From an uncultured Paracoccaceae bacterium (GTDB taxonomy: Bacteria; Pseudomonadota; Alphaproteobacteria; Rhodobacterales; Rhodobacteraceae), in the NCBI GenBank assembly GCA_947503775.1, contig CANNFE010000004.1, forward strand, positions 62,001 to 126,000: a DNA stretch of 64,000 nucleotides, in the 5' to 3' direction. Shown piece by piece: positions 35,892-45,420 of this stretch; the first letter of the stretch is position 1, and each line of letters opens with the position of its first letter. Under the pieces are notes generated by a model. That model was not told the origin of the DNA, made no database searches, and was given only the letters and a program-made list of their open reading frames with translations. A program made the position numbers and the translations under genes.

Positions 35892-36151
35892 CACCAGCCC
35901 GCCACGATATCGGTGGCCGTCGTGCCCGTCGCCCAGACCCGGCGCGCCCGCACCGGATGCCACCCGACCTGCACGGCGCGCAGCGTGACGGTGCGGCCAC
36001 CCGCAAGCGTCAGACGGACATCGCCTGCGCCTCCGACGTAGAGGGCGCGGGAGGTGACGGTCAGATCTGCCCCGTCATCCGGCGAGATATCAATCGCATC
36101 GACGATCGGGGCCGAGAGCCCGACAGCATGGGAGGCGAACGGATCGTTCAT
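35891..36151 (-). CDS. Spike base protein, RcGTA rcc01079 family
   Basis: This 86-aa protein begins MNDPFASHAVGLSAPIVDAI and continues SRALYVGGAGDVRLTLAGGR and RARRVWATGTTATDIVAGW. It is a single beta-rich domain with the family endings ALYVGGxGD and ATGTTATDI. In R. capsulatus the family member (GhsA) forms the base of the GTA capsid head spikes that bind recipient capsule. The start is placed at MNDPF (36151), preceded by AGGAAAGG. It leads a three-gene operon joined by stop-start overlaps. No capsid or portal genes are nearby, as in R. capsulatus, where the spike genes are also unlinked from the main GTA cluster. Confidence 0.8.
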   Translation of the reverse strand: MNDPFASHAVGLSAPIVDAIDISPDDGADLTVTSRALYVGGAGDVRLTLAGGRTVTLRAVQVGWHPVRARRVWATGTTATDIVAGW

Positions 36152-36266
36152 AGCAAACGGCCTTTCCTGAAGCATGGCGCAACTGCGCGATGTCAGGCGT
36201 CCTACGCCCCCGGTCTAAAGAGAGCCTTAGAGGACCGCGCGGATCCCCGCCCCCGCGCAACACCGC

Positions 36267-36878
36267 TCAAAGGCCGCCGACGGCCTTCAGCTCGCTCACG
36301 ATCCCGTCGATCCCCTCGCCGTTGCGCAGGCTGGCAAAGATTACCGGACGCTCCGGCCTCATCCGGTCCGCATCCCGCGCCATCACCTCGAGAGAGGCGC
36401 CGACATGGGGCGCAAGATCCGTCTTGTTGATCACCAGAAGATCCGACCGCGTGATCGCCGGACCGCCTTTGCGCGGGATTTCCTCGCCGGCGGCGACATC
36501 GATCACGTAGATCGTCACATCGGCCAGTTCAGGCGAAAAGGTCGCGCTCAGATTGTCGCCGCCGCTTTCGATAAAGACGATCTCAAGATCGGGGATCGCC
36601 TCGGTCAGTTCGGCAATCGCCGCCAGATTGATCGAGGCATCCTCCCGGATCGCCGTATGCGGACACCCGCCCGTCTGAACCCCGCGGATCCGGTCCGAGG
36701 GCAGCACCTGCATGCGCACCAGCGCCTCCGCATCCTCGGTCGTGTAGATGTCATTGGTGACGACCGCGATCGAATGGGTGCCCCCAAAGGCCTGCGCCAG
36801 CTTGCCGGTCAGGGTCGTCTTCCCGGCGCCGACAGGCCCGCCGATCCCGACGCGCAGGGGTCCGTTCATCGCCCCCAT
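36267..36878 (-). CDS. ureG: Urease accessory GTPase
   Basis: UreG is the SIMIBI GTPase that drives nickel delivery into apo-urease together with UreD, UreF and UreE. The 203-aa protein has P-loop GGPVGAGKT (13-21), [28 protein letters not shown] (the Cys/His metal motif CPH), [19 protein letters not shown] and [11 protein letters not shown] (NKxD). It is last in the urease operon. The start ATG at 36878 follows the ureF stop by one base. Confidence 0.97.
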   Translation of the reverse strand: MGAMNGPLRVGIGGPVGAGKTTLTGKLAQAFGGTHSIAVVTNDIYTTEDAEALVRMQVLPSDRIRGVQTGGCPHTAIREDASINLAAIAELTEAIPDLEIVFIESGGDNLSATFSPELADVTIYVIDVAAGEEIPRKGGPAITRSDLLVINKTDLAPHVGASLEVMARDADRMRPERPVIFASLRNGEGIDGIVSELKAVGGL

Positions 36879-36879
36879 C

Positions 36880-37506
36880 TCAGGACCGGAACACGCGGAC
36901 AGGTAAATCCGCCTGCCGCATCGCTGCTATATCCGCCCCGAACGTGGCCATCCCGATCTCCTCTATATCCGACTGCGCCGCCGTTTCCGCGATACCGCAG
37001 CACAGCGGGCCAAGCGCATGGATCATCGCCTGCGCCCGCGACTGACCCAAGGGCAAGAGCCGCTGTCCCGCATGGACCAAAGCCGTCACCGTGGCCTGCA
37101 GATACAGCGCCCCAACCGACGCGACGGGCAGGTTGCGCGCGCGCACAGCCTGCCCCAGCACCACGGGATAGGCGGAGCCCGTCGTCCGGGTGCCAAAGCT
37201 CTCCGCCAGCAGCCCCCGCAGCGCAAGCCCTGTCTCCCGCGTCTCGCGCCGCCGCCCCGCCGATCCCGCAAGCGCCAGCGCCAGATCATCGACCTCCTCG
37301 CCCCGCGCGGCAGCGGCCATCAGGATCGCATCGGTCCGGCCAGAGCCAAAGCGCAGCATCCCGTCGATCCAGTCCTCCAGCCCGGCCACCTCCAGCCCTT
37401 CTGCAACCGCCGCCTCAAGCCCCTGACTGAACGAAAAAGCCCCCGTCGGCGAGGACGGAGACAGCCATTGCGCGACCATCAAAAGATCGGGTCCCACCAG
37501 TGGCAT
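36880..37506 (-). CDS. ureF: Urease accessory protein UreF
   Basis: UreF is a helical accessory protein that forms the UreD-F-G activation complex on apo-urease. The 208-aa protein begins [20 protein letters not shown], then [20 protein letters not shown], both UreF hallmarks, with [16 protein letters not shown] and [19 protein letters not shown] further on. Its ATG overlaps the ureE stop (TGATG), which fixes the start. Confidence 0.95.
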   Translation of the reverse strand: MPLVGPDLLMVAQWLSPSSPTGAFSFSQGLEAAVAEGLEVAGLEDWIDGMLRFGSGRTDAILMAAAARGEEVDDLALALAGSAGRRRETRETGLALRGLLAESFGTRTTGSAYPVVLGQAVRARNLPVASVGALYLQATVTALVHAGQRLLPLGQSRAQAMIHALGPLCCGIAETAAQSDIEEIGMATFGADIAAMRQADLPVRVFRS

Positions 37507-38009
37507 CAATGCGAATGACCCGCCACGCGCCCGTGCCCGTAGGCACCGCCCTCGGGGGTGAACGCCGCCGACAACGGACGCAGATCTGCCCCCAGCCGCG
37601 TCAGCATATCGCGCATCACCGGCTCGTCCTGAACCACCAGCGCATCGGCCATCATCTGGCATGGCGCATGCCGGTTGCCGATATGCCAGGCAAGCCTCGG
37701 CAGATCGCCGCGGACCTCCAGCACGGCCTCTTCGGCAGCGACCACCGCCACGTGGCGCCCGTCTTCCAGCGCAAAGGCCTCGCCCTCCTCGACCGAGATC
37801 GTCTTGGGCAGATCGACCAGAAAGTCCCACCCTTGCGTGGTCACGAGCCGCTTGCGTCGAAGCAGCCGCGCCGCGTAATCGAGCCGAACCGAACCCGCCG
37901 CATCCGGCCCGGCCCGCGCTATGCTCCGCGCGACGGCCCGCTCTTCCCCCGCGCCCGTCAAAAGAGGAAATACCGTTGCGCCATCGGAAGCTCGGTCGCA
38001 GGCTCGCAA
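37506..38009 (-). CDS. ureE: Urease accessory nickel metallochaperone UreE
   Basis: UreE carries nickel to the urease activation complex. The 167-aa protein has [20 protein letters not shown] and [15 protein letters not shown] in the N-terminal domain, then [14 protein letters not shown] (nickel-binding His) and [16 protein letters not shown] at the C-terminus. The start is uncertain: TTG at 38009 has GGAGAG 8 bp upstream and overlaps the ureC end by 52 bp, while TTG at 37961 overlaps the ureC stop. No ATG or GTG fits. Confidence 0.9.
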   Translation of the reverse strand: MRACDRASDGATVFPLLTGAGEERAVARSIARAGPDAAGSVRLDYAARLLRRKRLVTTQGWDFLVDLPKTISVEEGEAFALEDGRHVAVVAAEEAVLEVRGDLPRLAWHIGNRHAPCQMMADALVVQDEPVMRDMLTRLGADLRPLSAAFTPEGGAYGHGRVAGHSH

Positions 38010-39661
38010 GTCAAGAGCTCTCCATCGGCGCGAACCTCATAGGTCTCGGGATGGACCTCGATCTGCGGCAAGGCGGTGTTCAGCTTCAGATCGGCCTTGC
38101 CGATCCCGCGCGTGCCCTCGACCGCCACCGTCGTCTTGGCAAGCCCCAGAGCCTCGCCAATTCCGGAGGCCGCGGCGCTGACAAACGTCACCGCAGACCG
38201 CTCCACGGCGCGCCCATAGGCACCGAACATCGGCCGCGTATAGACCGGCTGCGGCGTCGGGATAGAGGCATTGGGATCGCCCATCTGCGCGGCCGCAATC
38301 GTCCCGCCGATCAGCACCATCTCGGGTTTGACACCGAAAAAGGCCGGATCCCACAGCACCAGATCGGCGCGCTTGCCCTCTTCGACCGATCCAATCTCGC
38401 GGCTCATCCCATGCGCGATGGCCGGGTTGATCGTGTATTTCGCGATATACCGGCGCACCCGCATATTGTCGTTATCGCCCGTCTCCTCGGGCAAGGCGCC
38501 GCGCTGAACCTTCATCTTGTGCGCCGTCTGCCAGGTCCGGATCAGAACCTCTCCGACCCGCCCCATCGCCTGACTGTCGCTCGCGATGATCGAAAACGCG
38601 CCCATATCGTGCAGGATATCCTCGGCCGCGATGGTCTCCTGACGGATCCGGCTTTCGGCAAAGGCGACGTCCTCGGGCACCCGCTTGTCAAGGTGATGGC
38701 ACACCATCAGCATATCGAGATGCTCATCAACCGTATTGACCGTAAAGGGCCGCGTCGGGTTGGTCGAAGAGGGCAGGACATGCGGCTCGCCGCAGATCTT
38801 GATGATATCCGGCGCATGCCCGCCCCCGGCCCCTTCGGTGTGAAAGGCATGGATGGTCCGGCCCTTCATCGCCTCGACCGTCGTCTCCACGAACCCGCTT
38901 TCGTTCAGCGTATCGGTATGGATCATGACCTGAACGTCCATATCGTCCGCGACCGAAAGACAGCAGTCGATGGCCGCCGGTGTCGTCCCCCAATCCTCGT
39001 GCAGCTTAAGCGCGCAGGCCCCCGCCTCGACCATCTCGACCAGCGCATCGGGCCGGGAGGCATTGCCCTTTCCCGAAATCGCTAGGTTCACCGGAAACGC
39101 ATCGAAAGCCTGCAGCATTCGCCCAATATGCCAGGATCCCGGCGTGCAGGTCGTCGCCAGCGTGCCATGCGCCGGCCCCGTCCCGCCGCCCAGCATCGTC
39201 GTCACACCCGAATGCAGCGCATCCTCGATCTGCTGCGGGCAGATGAAATGGATATGGCTGTCAAAGCCCCCCGCGGTCAGGATCTTGCCTTCACCCGCGA
39301 TCGCCTCGGTGCCGGGTCCAACGACGATATCCACGCCCGGCTGCGTGTCGGGATTGCCCGCCTTGCCGATCTTGGCGATCCGCCCGTCCCTCAGACCGAT
39401 ATCGGCCTTGTAGATCCCCGACCAGTCGACGATCAGCGCATTGGTGATCACCGTATCGACAGCCCCTTCGGCCCGCGTCGCCTGCGACTGCCCCATCCCG
39501 TCACGAAGAACCTTGCCGCCGCCGAACTTCACCTCCTCGCCATAGGTGGTGAAATCCTTTTCGACCTCGATGATCAGCTCCGTATCGGCGAGCCGCACCC
39601 GGTCTCCGGTCGTCGGCCCGAACATGCCCGCATAATCGGCGCGCGAGATCCGTGTCGCCAT
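37958..39661 (-). CDS. ureC: Urease alpha subunit
   Basis: This is the catalytic subunit hydrolysing urea to ammonia and carbamate with a di-nickel centre. At 567 aa it has the usual length. Visible site residues are HIH at 136-138 ([10 protein letters not shown]), the carbamylated Lys219 in LKLHEDWG, the flap [13 protein letters not shown] with Cys321-His322 and [23 protein letters not shown] replaces the commoner GIDTHIHF, a mild variant. It lies between the antifreeze-like gene (24 bp upstream) and ureE. The operon supplies ammonia nitrogen from urea. Confidence 0.98.
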   Translation of the reverse strand: MATRISRADYAGMFGPTTGDRVRLADTELIIEVEKDFTTYGEEVKFGGGKVLRDGMGQSQATRAEGAVDTVITNALIVDWSGIYKADIGLRDGRIAKIGKAGNPDTQPGVDIVVGPGTEAIAGEGKILTAGGFDSHIHFICPQQIEDALHSGVTTMLGGGTGPAHGTLATTCTPGSWHIGRMLQAFDAFPVNLAISGKGNASRPDALVEMVEAGACALKLHEDWGTTPAAIDCCLSVADDMDVQVMIHTDTLNESGFVETTVEAMKGRTIHAFHTEGAGGGHAPDIIKICGEPHVLPSSTNPTRPFTVNTVDEHLDMLMVCHHLDKRVPEDVAFAESRIRQETIAAEDILHDMGAFSIIASDSQAMGRVGEVLIRTWQTAHKMKVQRGALPEETGDNDNMRVRRYIAKYTINPAIAHGMSREIGSVEEGKRADLVLWDPAFFGVKPEMVLIGGTIAAAQMGDPNASIPTPQPVYTRPMFGAYGRAVERSAVTFVSAAASGIGEALGLAKTTVAVEGTRGIGKADLKLNTALPQIEVHPETYEVRADGELLTCEPATELPMAQRYFLF

Positions 39662-39685
39662 TACGAACCGTCCTTCGTCATATCG

Positions 39686-40012
39686 TCACCCACGTTTCGG
39701 TCCCCGCTTTGCCAGCCTGCGCGAATTGGCGCCCGTCTTGCGACCCAGCGGCGCAATCGCGGCCTCCATCACCTGATCAGGCCGCTTGCCCATCATCACC
39801 GCCTTGGAGGCCGCAACCGTCGCCTCGGTGAAGGCGGGAAGCTTTTCGTCCACCATCCGTCGCTGCTCCTGCGGCGTCACCGACCAGAACCCGGCCATGC
39901 CCATCATCCGCATAGCCATGACCGATTGTGTCTGAACAGCCAGCTTCCAGACCTGAACGGAGGTCGTCACCATCTCTGCGGGTGTCGGATAGGCGCGCGA
40001 TCGTCTGGCCAT
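39686..40012 (-). CDS. Urease-operon small protein (antifreeze-annotated family)
   Basis: This 108-aa protein has an N-terminal SRAYPTPAEMVTTSVQVWKL and AVQTQSVMAMRMMGMAGFW, an amphipathic, Met-rich helical pair, and a basic C-terminus (GRKTGANSRRLAKRGPKRG). Related proteins in Rhodobacteraceae are loosely labelled antifreeze protein and are often found with urease genes. Helical Met-rich segments recall phasin-type proteins. It sits between ureB (1 bp upstream) and ureC. A role in urease assembly is possible from position only. Confidence 0.65.
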   Translation of the reverse strand: MARRSRAYPTPAEMVTTSVQVWKLAVQTQSVMAMRMMGMAGFWSVTPQEQRRMVDEKLPAFTEATVAASKAVMMGKRPDQVMEAAIAPLGRKTGANSRRLAKRGPKRG

Positions 40013-40013
40013 C

Positions 40014-40319
40014 TTAAAGATCTCCCATGATGTGCGCGTTGAACCCAAAGATCCTGCGATCTCCGGCCACATCGATCAGCCGCACCTCGCGCCGCTGTCC
40101 TGGCTCGAACCGCACCGCGGTTCCCGCCGCGATATCCAACCGCTTGCCCCGCGCTGCCGCCCGGTCAAAGTCGAGAGCGGCATTGGCCTCGGCGAAATGA
40201 TAATGCGAGCCGACCTGGATCGGCCGATCCCCGCTATTGGCAACCTCAAGCGTAACCGCCTCGCGGCCCGCATTCAGCTCCAGATCGCCGCTGGCGACCA
40301 TGATCTCTCCGGGAACCAT
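40014..40319 (-). CDS. ureB: Urease beta subunit
   Basis: This 101-aa structural subunit of the three-subunit (gamma-beta-alpha) bacterial urease starts [20 protein letters not shown]. It contains [20 protein letters not shown], the family signature, and ends [17 protein letters not shown] overlaps the upstream cyclase-type stop by TGATG, which fixes the start. Its separation from ureA by a cyclase gene is unusual. Confidence 0.96.
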   Translation of the reverse strand: MVPGEIMVASGDLELNAGREAVTLEVANSGDRPIQVGSHYHFAEANAALDFDRAAARGKRLDIAAGTAVRFEPGQRREVRLIDVAGDRRIFGFNAHIMGDL

Positions 40320-41128
40320 CAGACCAGCGCCATGATGCGCGCCGGACCGCCCGAGCCGCCCCGATGCTTGGGCGCGCCGACAACCAGCGTCGCCCCCGCC
40401 GCCGGAAGACCTCCAAGCCCGGCAATGCACTCGATCCCGTACCGCCCCTCGGGCAGCCAGGCGTAATGCGTCGCGAAATCCGTGCTCGGCCCATGATCCA
40501 GCGACAGCGTATCCACCGCAATCGCCGCCGCAGAGGTCTCGAGCAACATAGCGGTCGCCTCCGGATGAAAGCCCGGGAAATGCATGACACCCTCTGCATC
40601 GACATTGCGAAACCCCTCGCCCGTCGCCTTGGGCGCCCAGCCCGACAGCATCGCTACGCAGGCCCGGTCCGGGATCTCTCCATTCGCCGCGATCCAGGCG
40701 TCCAGATCCTCGGGCATCACCTGCGCATCGGGATCGGCCTCGGCCTTTTCGCGAATGTCCACCACGCAAAGCGGCACGACCAGATCCGTCACCGGGATCT
40801 CGTCGACCGAGGCCCCGTCGGCCGAGAAATGCAGCGGCGCATCGATATGCGTACCGGTATGCTCGTTCACCGTCAGCACATAAAGATTGAACCCCGCATC
40901 CGCGAAATCGAACGTCTTCTCGGTCGAAATCCCCGGCTCGCCGAAATAGGTTGGAAACGTGCCGTCATAGCCATGCGTCAGATCCTGAACCGACCCGTGC
41001 CCCATCGCCAAAGCCGGAGGCGCCGCGCCAACGGTCGCAACCGCCGCCCCCGCCGCCGCTCCGCGAAACAGATCCCGCCGACTGAGCATCCGGTCCTTCA
41101 CACTCTCCATCACGCAGGCATGGCACAT
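40319..41128 (-). CDS. Tat-exported cyclase-family metal-dependent hydrolase inside urease operon
   Basis: This 269-aa protein of the cyclase/kynurenine formamidase-like family (PF04199) has the metal motif [13 protein letters not shown] at 89-101, a metal-binding sequence of this hydrolase family. The N-terminus contains a twin-arginine signal ([20 protein letters not shown], residues 17-36) with a probable cleavage after ALA at about 41. So the enzyme is predicted to act folded in the periplasm, unlike urease. It lies between ureA and ureB, both on the same strand, with a TGATG junction to ureB. A role in amide or urea-derivative use is possible; none is shown. Confidence 0.8.
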   Translation of the reverse strand: MCHACVMESVKDRMLSRRDLFRGAAAGAAVATVGAAPPALAMGHGSVQDLTHGYDGTFPTYFGEPGISTEKTFDFADAGFNLYVLTVNEHTGTHIDAPLHFSADGASVDEIPVTDLVVPLCVVDIREKAEADPDAQVMPEDLDAWIAANGEIPDRACVAMLSGWAPKATGEGFRNVDAEGVMHFPGFHPEATAMLLETSAAAIAVDTLSLDHGPSTDFATHYAWLPEGRYGIECIAGLGGLPAAGATLVVGAPKHRGGSGGPARIMALV

Positions 41129-41258
41129 GGCACGTCTCCTTCAGCTTCAGTGCAGGGGATCAAGTAGCGACAGATCGCGCCCGGCCCGGCCCAAGACCCG
41201 GGCGCGACCGAAACGCCGGGCCGATCCTGACCCGACGGCCTTATGGAGGCGTCCAGCC

Positions 41259-41561
41259 TCACCGGATCGGCCTGTGAACGGTCACAAGCTTGGTGCCGTC
41301 GGGAAAGGTCGCCTCGACCTGCACCTCTTCGATCATCTCGGGAATGCCGGGCATGCATTGATCGGCGCGGATCACCTCCGCGCCCGCTTCCATCATATCG
41401 GCCACGGACCGACCGTCGCGCGCGCCCTCGACCACGAAATCGGTGATCAGCGCGATCGCCTCGGGATGGTTCAGCTTCACCCCCCGCTCCAGCCGTTTGC
41501 GCGCCACATCCGCGGCCATCGCCACGAGCAGCTTGTCTTTCTCGCGCGGCGTCAGTTGCAT
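41259..41561 (-). CDS. ureA: Urease gamma subunit
   Basis: This 100-aa urease structural subunit starts [20 protein letters not shown], with [20 protein letters not shown] and [22 protein letters not shown], all family-typical. It starts 4 bp after ureD. The 130 bp following it, before the cyclase gene, hold no gene. Confidence 0.97.
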   Translation of the reverse strand: MQLTPREKDKLLVAMAADVARKRLERGVKLNHPEAIALITDFVVEGARDGRSVADMMEAGAEVIRADQCMPGIPEMIEEVQVEATFPDGTKLVTVHRPIR

Positions 41562-41565
41562 TCCG

Positions 41566-42393
41566 TCACAGCCCCCAAACCTTCGGTATCGCCGCGCCGG
41601 TCAGCCCTTCCAGGTAAGGCAGAAGGGCGCGGCGCAGATCAAAGCCATCTTCCGCGATCACGCGCGCAAAAAGAACCCCCTCCGACATCAGGCTCGCCGC
41701 ACCGCCCGTCGGCGCGGGCAGGCGGGACAGCGCTTCGGCCCGCTCGGACACCACCAAAACCTGGGCCACAGCGCCCGCGCCATTGGCCAGAACCGGGCGC
41801 GACAGACCGCCGATCGCCTCGTCCAAACGGATGGCATCGGCGAAAACAAGCCGGCCGCTCCGGCGCACCCGCCACCGGTCGCGAAAGCGAAGATCGGTCA
41901 GGTATTCCCCCATCGCCCGCCGGCCAAAAACCAAGGCTTCGACGGCAATAAGGCTCGCATCCGGCGCCAGATCGGCCTCGAAGCGGCGGTCAATCGCCGC
42001 GTGATCGTAAAGGAGCGTTTCTTGAGGAAGCCAGTGCAGGATCGCGCCCGCCTCCAGCCGAAGGCGCGTCTCGATCCGCCCGATCTCTCCGGGTTGCGAC
42101 CGATAGGCCCGCTCGGCGGCCTGCGTCGCATAGCGCAGCCGCGCGCCCGCGCCGACCTCAAGCTCCGTGGTGAACCGGTCACCACCCGTAACCCCGCCCG
42201 CGGTATTGAGCGCCACCAGATCGACCGGCCCCGCGCCCCGCGGAAAAAGCGCCTTGAGAGAGCCTTGCTGCCGCAACCGTTCGATCCCGGTAGGCCCCAC
42301 CCGCGCGCGAAGCAATCCGGCCGCGCGCGGCTGAGCCCCCATTTCGGGATCTGATAGTCGGGCATCGAGCAATGGGCGGACGTCTTTCAGCAT
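41566..42393 (-). CDS. ureD: Urease accessory protein UreD
   Basis: UreD is the scaffold that docks UreF and UreG onto urease for nickel insertion. The 275-aa protein shows [20 protein letters not shown], then [40 protein letters not shown] and [12 protein letters not shown], all UreD/UreH signatures. It is first in the urease operon, followed 4 bp later by ureA. No promoter motif stands out in the 143 bp upstream, which contains two hairpins belonging to the previous gene. Confidence 0.95.
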   Translation of the reverse strand: MLKDVRPLLDARLSDPEMGAQPRAAGLLRARVGPTGIERLRQQGSLKALFPRGAGPVDLVALNTAGGVTGGDRFTTELEVGAGARLRYATQAAERAYRSQPGEIGRIETRLRLEAGAILHWLPQETLLYDHAAIDRRFEADLAPDASLIAVEALVFGRRAMGEYLTDLRFRDRWRVRRSGRLVFADAIRLDEAIGGLSRPVLANGAGAVAQVLVVSERAEALSRLPAPTGGAASLMSEGVLFARVIAEDGFDLRRALLPYLEGLTGAAIPKVWGL

Positions 42394-42459
42394 GCAAACG
42401 ATGTCACGCTAGTCGCTCTGCGGCGGGCCGACTATCCCGCACCGCAATTTGCCTTAAAG

Positions 42460-42512
42460 AGAGCGCCCAGGCGGCGCTCTTTCAAGCACCTGCCCAAAAA
42501 TCGGGCAGGTGC
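42460..42512. terminator. Tandem hairpins downstream of beta-helix gene
   Basis: Two GC-rich stems lie between the beta-helix stop and ureD: AGAGCGCC-N5-GGCGCTCT (42460-42480) and GCACCTGCCC-N7-GGGCAGGTGC (42486-42512). Together they are a likely terminator for the beta-helix gene, insulating the urease operon. Only short T/A runs border them. Confidence 0.65.
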
Positions 42513-42536
42513 AGACGGTCTCCTAGCCCGCCGGGA

Positions 42537-44828
42537 TCACGACGGGCGATCCATCCGCGCGATCACGTTCACCTCACCGCGCACGGGCTGCTCCCAGGTG
42601 ATCTGGATCTGGTTGTCGTTCGACCCCACTTCCTCGGTCACGTGAAAGCCGGGATAGACAACTTGTCCCGACCCGTTGCGCAGCGGACCATCGGCCACGA
42701 CAGCCTCGACCGTCCGCGCCCGCCCGCCAAAGGGCAGGAACGGCGCGCAATCGACCGTCCAGGTCGCGGACGCAGAACCTTCCTCGTGTTTAAGGCTCAC
42801 CGGGTTATAGATCGGCTCGGCGACGGCGTTGAACGTATTGCCGGAGAACACGACATTGACCATCCGCCCGTAATCGAGATCCGCAAAGGTCGTATCAACC
42901 CGCTCGATGCGATCCACGTTTCCGTTCAATGCCCGGAAGACATTGCCGATCACGCTCAGCCCCTGAATGTAATGCCCAGGCCCATGCGGTTTGATCACGA
43001 TCCAGTTGAACCAATCCGCCGCCCCGATCGCCGTAAAGACATTGCCCGAGATCGTCAGCCCACCAAAGGAGAACTGGTTGTTGAATTCAGGCCGCGACTC
43101 GTGCTCGTTCGTCCATTCGATGAAGTTGTTGTCGATGTAGTTGCCGGTCACAAAACTCATCGCGTTGGGCGTGGTAAAGACGATCCCGCCAAGACGCGGC
43201 GCATCCAATTCGTTGTCTCCGTGGAACCAGTGATTGCCGGTGATCGTATTGCCCGTCCCCGACAGAACGCAGAAATGCCGGAACAGAACCGTGCGGCAGT
43301 CCCGGATCTTCACGTCGTTGGCATTCGCATTCAGCGCGATCGTCGTCCGGTCCAGCGCCCTGAGGGGCTGCTCGTTCGACAGGAACTGGCACTGATCGAT
43401 CAAGAGCCCCTGACAGCCCGTATTGATCGACGTGATCCCCCGGTCCTTGGGCCGCGTGATAAAGCAGTCGGTGATCATCGAGGCGATACCTGTCCGGGCC
43501 AGCATGATGGCGCTGGCCTGACCCGAGCACTGAAACTCGATCCCTTTCATCTGAAAGACGTTCAGCCGATTGAAGCCGCTGAAATCCAACAGGTATTTGA
43601 ACCGCCGGAACGTGTAGACCTGCGTGCCTTCGGCATCGAACAACGGCTGGCTCAGCGTCAGGCTCTGCTGGCCGATATTGACGTCCTGCACATAGACTTC
43701 CCGGCCGACACCGGCCCCCTCCACAAGCGATCCGATCGGAATGTTCGCGATGTTCTGCACATCCCTGAGCTGCCGTTCGTTCGACGGCGTATAGGTTCCT
43801 TGCGAGGTGACGACTGTGGTGTCCCAGGCCGGTCCCTCGATGGGGAAAAACTGACCGTTCCGGATCACCCGCCGCGTTGCGAAGGTATCGCGCGTGGCCA
43901 CCGCCGCCTGCATGTCCAGCGGGCGGGTCAGACCGATCCGGCGGCCATCCAGATCCAGCGATTCGTGGTCGTTAAAGTTCAAGAGCGCCTGGAACGCCTT
44001 GCGAAACGCTTCCTCCTCGTCGCCGAACGCATCGACATAGCTCGAGAAATCATAGTTCTTGGCCAGCACGAACCGGTCTTCGGCATCCATCGTCAGCCGC
44101 CCTTCGAACCGGACGGTGTTCGACATCGTCAGGTTGCGCCCGATCCGGTAGACCCCCGCCGGAACCAGAACATCGCGCCCCTCGGCAGCATTGTCTGCGG
44201 CGACGAACGCATCGGCGTCATCGGTCACGCCATCGCCCTTGGCCCCGTAATCGCGCACATCCACGGTCGAGATCAGCGATCCCAGAAACACCCCCGAGGC
44301 ATCCTCGATCGTGATATCGTCGATCCGGACCACACCGCCATTGGGCCCTTCGATGTTCAGCCCGATATGCCCATAGGCGACATTGTCATCCCAGACCATG
44401 TCCACGCCGCCGCGCGCGCCGATACCGATGATGGCGCGCACCTCGAACACCTCGCCGTAGGCGGTCAGCTGCACCTCGGGCCCGGTCTCGGACACGCTGC
44501 CCACGCGCGATCCGTTGGAGCGGGCCGCATAGCCTGCGATCCGCACGATGGGCAGCGCGCCCGCGACGCATTTGACCCGCGCCGTGACCTGCAGATAGCA
44601 GCCCGGCAGGATCGGCGTTTCGCCCATAAACCGCAGCCTGGTGACGCTGTCGGTCTTGATGATTTCAAGACAGCCGCCAAAGTCCTGATCGGACGGAACG
44701 AATGCGCCCGATCCCGATCCGGCATAGGTGTCCGATCCCGGCGTGCCATCGCCGCTCGACCATTGACCCAGTCCTGCCGAAAACGGCGGCGGCGTCAGCA
44801 CCAGTCCGTCGGTAATCGCCTTGTTCAT
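42537..44828 (-). CDS. Right-handed beta-helix protein (pectate-lyase superfamily; polysaccharide lyase/hydrolase-like)
   Basis: This 763-aa protein has no signal peptide. Residues 1 to about 185 form a beta-sandwich-like, carbohydrate-binding-type region. Then VDVRDYGAKGDGVTDD (189-204) opens a pectate-lyase_3-type parallel beta-helix with repeated Asn-rich turns (TGNHWFHGDNELDAPRLGGI, VTGNYIDNNFIEWTNEHESR). Such proteins are fibres or depolymerases that bind or cleave extracellular polysaccharide, and phage and GTA-associated spikes share this fold. Absence of a signal peptide fits a phage/GTA-type fibre or a non-Sec-secreted product. Catalytic residues are not identifiable here. It is a single gene with AAAGGGGA upstream. 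Confidence 0.75.
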   Translation of the reverse strand: MNKAITDGLVLTPPPFSAGLGQWSSGDGTPGSDTYAGSGSGAFVPSDQDFGGCLEIIKTDSVTRLRFMGETPILPGCYLQVTARVKCVAGALPIVRIAGYAARSNGSRVGSVSETGPEVQLTAYGEVFEVRAIIGIGARGGVDMVWDDNVAYGHIGLNIEGPNGGVVRIDDITIEDASGVFLGSLISTVDVRDYGAKGDGVTDDADAFVAADNAAEGRDVLVPAGVYRIGRNLTMSNTVRFEGRLTMDAEDRFVLAKNYDFSSYVDAFGDEEEAFRKAFQALLNFNDHESLDLDGRRIGLTRPLDMQAAVATRDTFATRRVIRNGQFFPIEGPAWDTTVVTSQGTYTPSNERQLRDVQNIANIPIGSLVEGAGVGREVYVQDVNIGQQSLTLSQPLFDAEGTQVYTFRRFKYLLDFSGFNRLNVFQMKGIEFQCSGQASAIMLARTGIASMITDCFITRPKDRGITSINTGCQGLLIDQCQFLSNEQPLRALDRTTIALNANANDVKIRDCRTVLFRHFCVLSGTGNTITGNHWFHGDNELDAPRLGGIVFTTPNAMSFVTGNYIDNNFIEWTNEHESRPEFNNQFSFGGLTISGNVFTAIGAADWFNWIVIKPHGPGHYIQGLSVIGNVFRALNGNVDRIERVDTTFADLDYGRMVNVVFSGNTFNAVAEPIYNPVSLKHEEGSASATWTVDCAPFLPFGGRARTVEAVVADGPLRNGSGQVVYPGFHVTEEVGSNDNQIQITWEQPVRGEVNVIARMDRPS

Positions 44829-44955
44829 GAAGATCCCCTTTCACACTCGGCCCCGACATCGAGGGCACAGCTTGCGAAAGAGGGACTAGGATCAAAGTCT
44901 CAACGGGATCTGAGACCACCGTGACGATGGTCCCAGCCTTGCAACGGGCGGACGA

Positions 44956-45366
44956 TCAGGCACCAAGCCCCGGCATCGGAAGAAGCTGGACGCCGTTAAT
45001 CTGCCAGCCCTCCTCGGTCTCGATCATCTGATAGTCCAGCATGTGCAGCGTCCCGCTTCGATCGCGCACCATGACCTGCTGCCAAAGCCTCCCGGCGACC
45101 ACGCGCAGATCCAGATACCGCACCTCTGTGTTGTTCCAGACCATCGGATAGCCCTGCTCGACCATCGTTCCAAAGGTTTCGGGCGTGCCGAACATGCCCT
45201 TGATCATCGGCGAGGCATATTCGAACGCCGCCTCCGGATCGCGCGCCTGAAAGGCTTCCATCTGGCCTTGAATGGTCCGCTCGATCGCGGCGCTGTCACC
45301 CCTATCCTGGGCGGCGGCAACGCTTGCCCAAGCCAAGCCCAGCGCAAGAATGCACCATTTCCACAT
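44956..45366 (-). CDS. DUF4864 secreted protein
   Basis: This 136-aa protein has a signal peptide (MWKWCILALGLAWASVAAAQ). The remainder follows the DUF4864 pattern: IERTIQGQMEAFQARDPEAA, FEYASPMIKGMFGTPETFGT and MVRDRSGTLHMLDYQMIETE. The fold is NTF2-like by family; function is unknown. The start is placed at MWKW (45366), which has GAGGAG 8 bp upstream; the GTG at 45375 lies too close to it. It lies 54 bp after lysK on the same strand. Confidence 0.8.
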   Translation of the reverse strand: MWKWCILALGLAWASVAAAQDRGDSAAIERTIQGQMEAFQARDPEAAFEYASPMIKGMFGTPETFGTMVEQGYPMVWNNTEVRYLDLRVVAGRLWQQVMVRDRSGTLHMLDYQMIETEEGWQINGVQLLPMPGLGA

Positions 45367-45420
45367 ACCGATCACTCCTCATAACCATGCCACTGATACG
45401 TAGCATAGCCCGGATCGGTT

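Noticed and set aside
42372-44924. An 850-aa open frame on the plus strand opposite the beta-helix gene
   Set aside because: Composition is Arg/His/Pro-rich and without motifs, and the minus-strand frame has a clear beta-helix signature.
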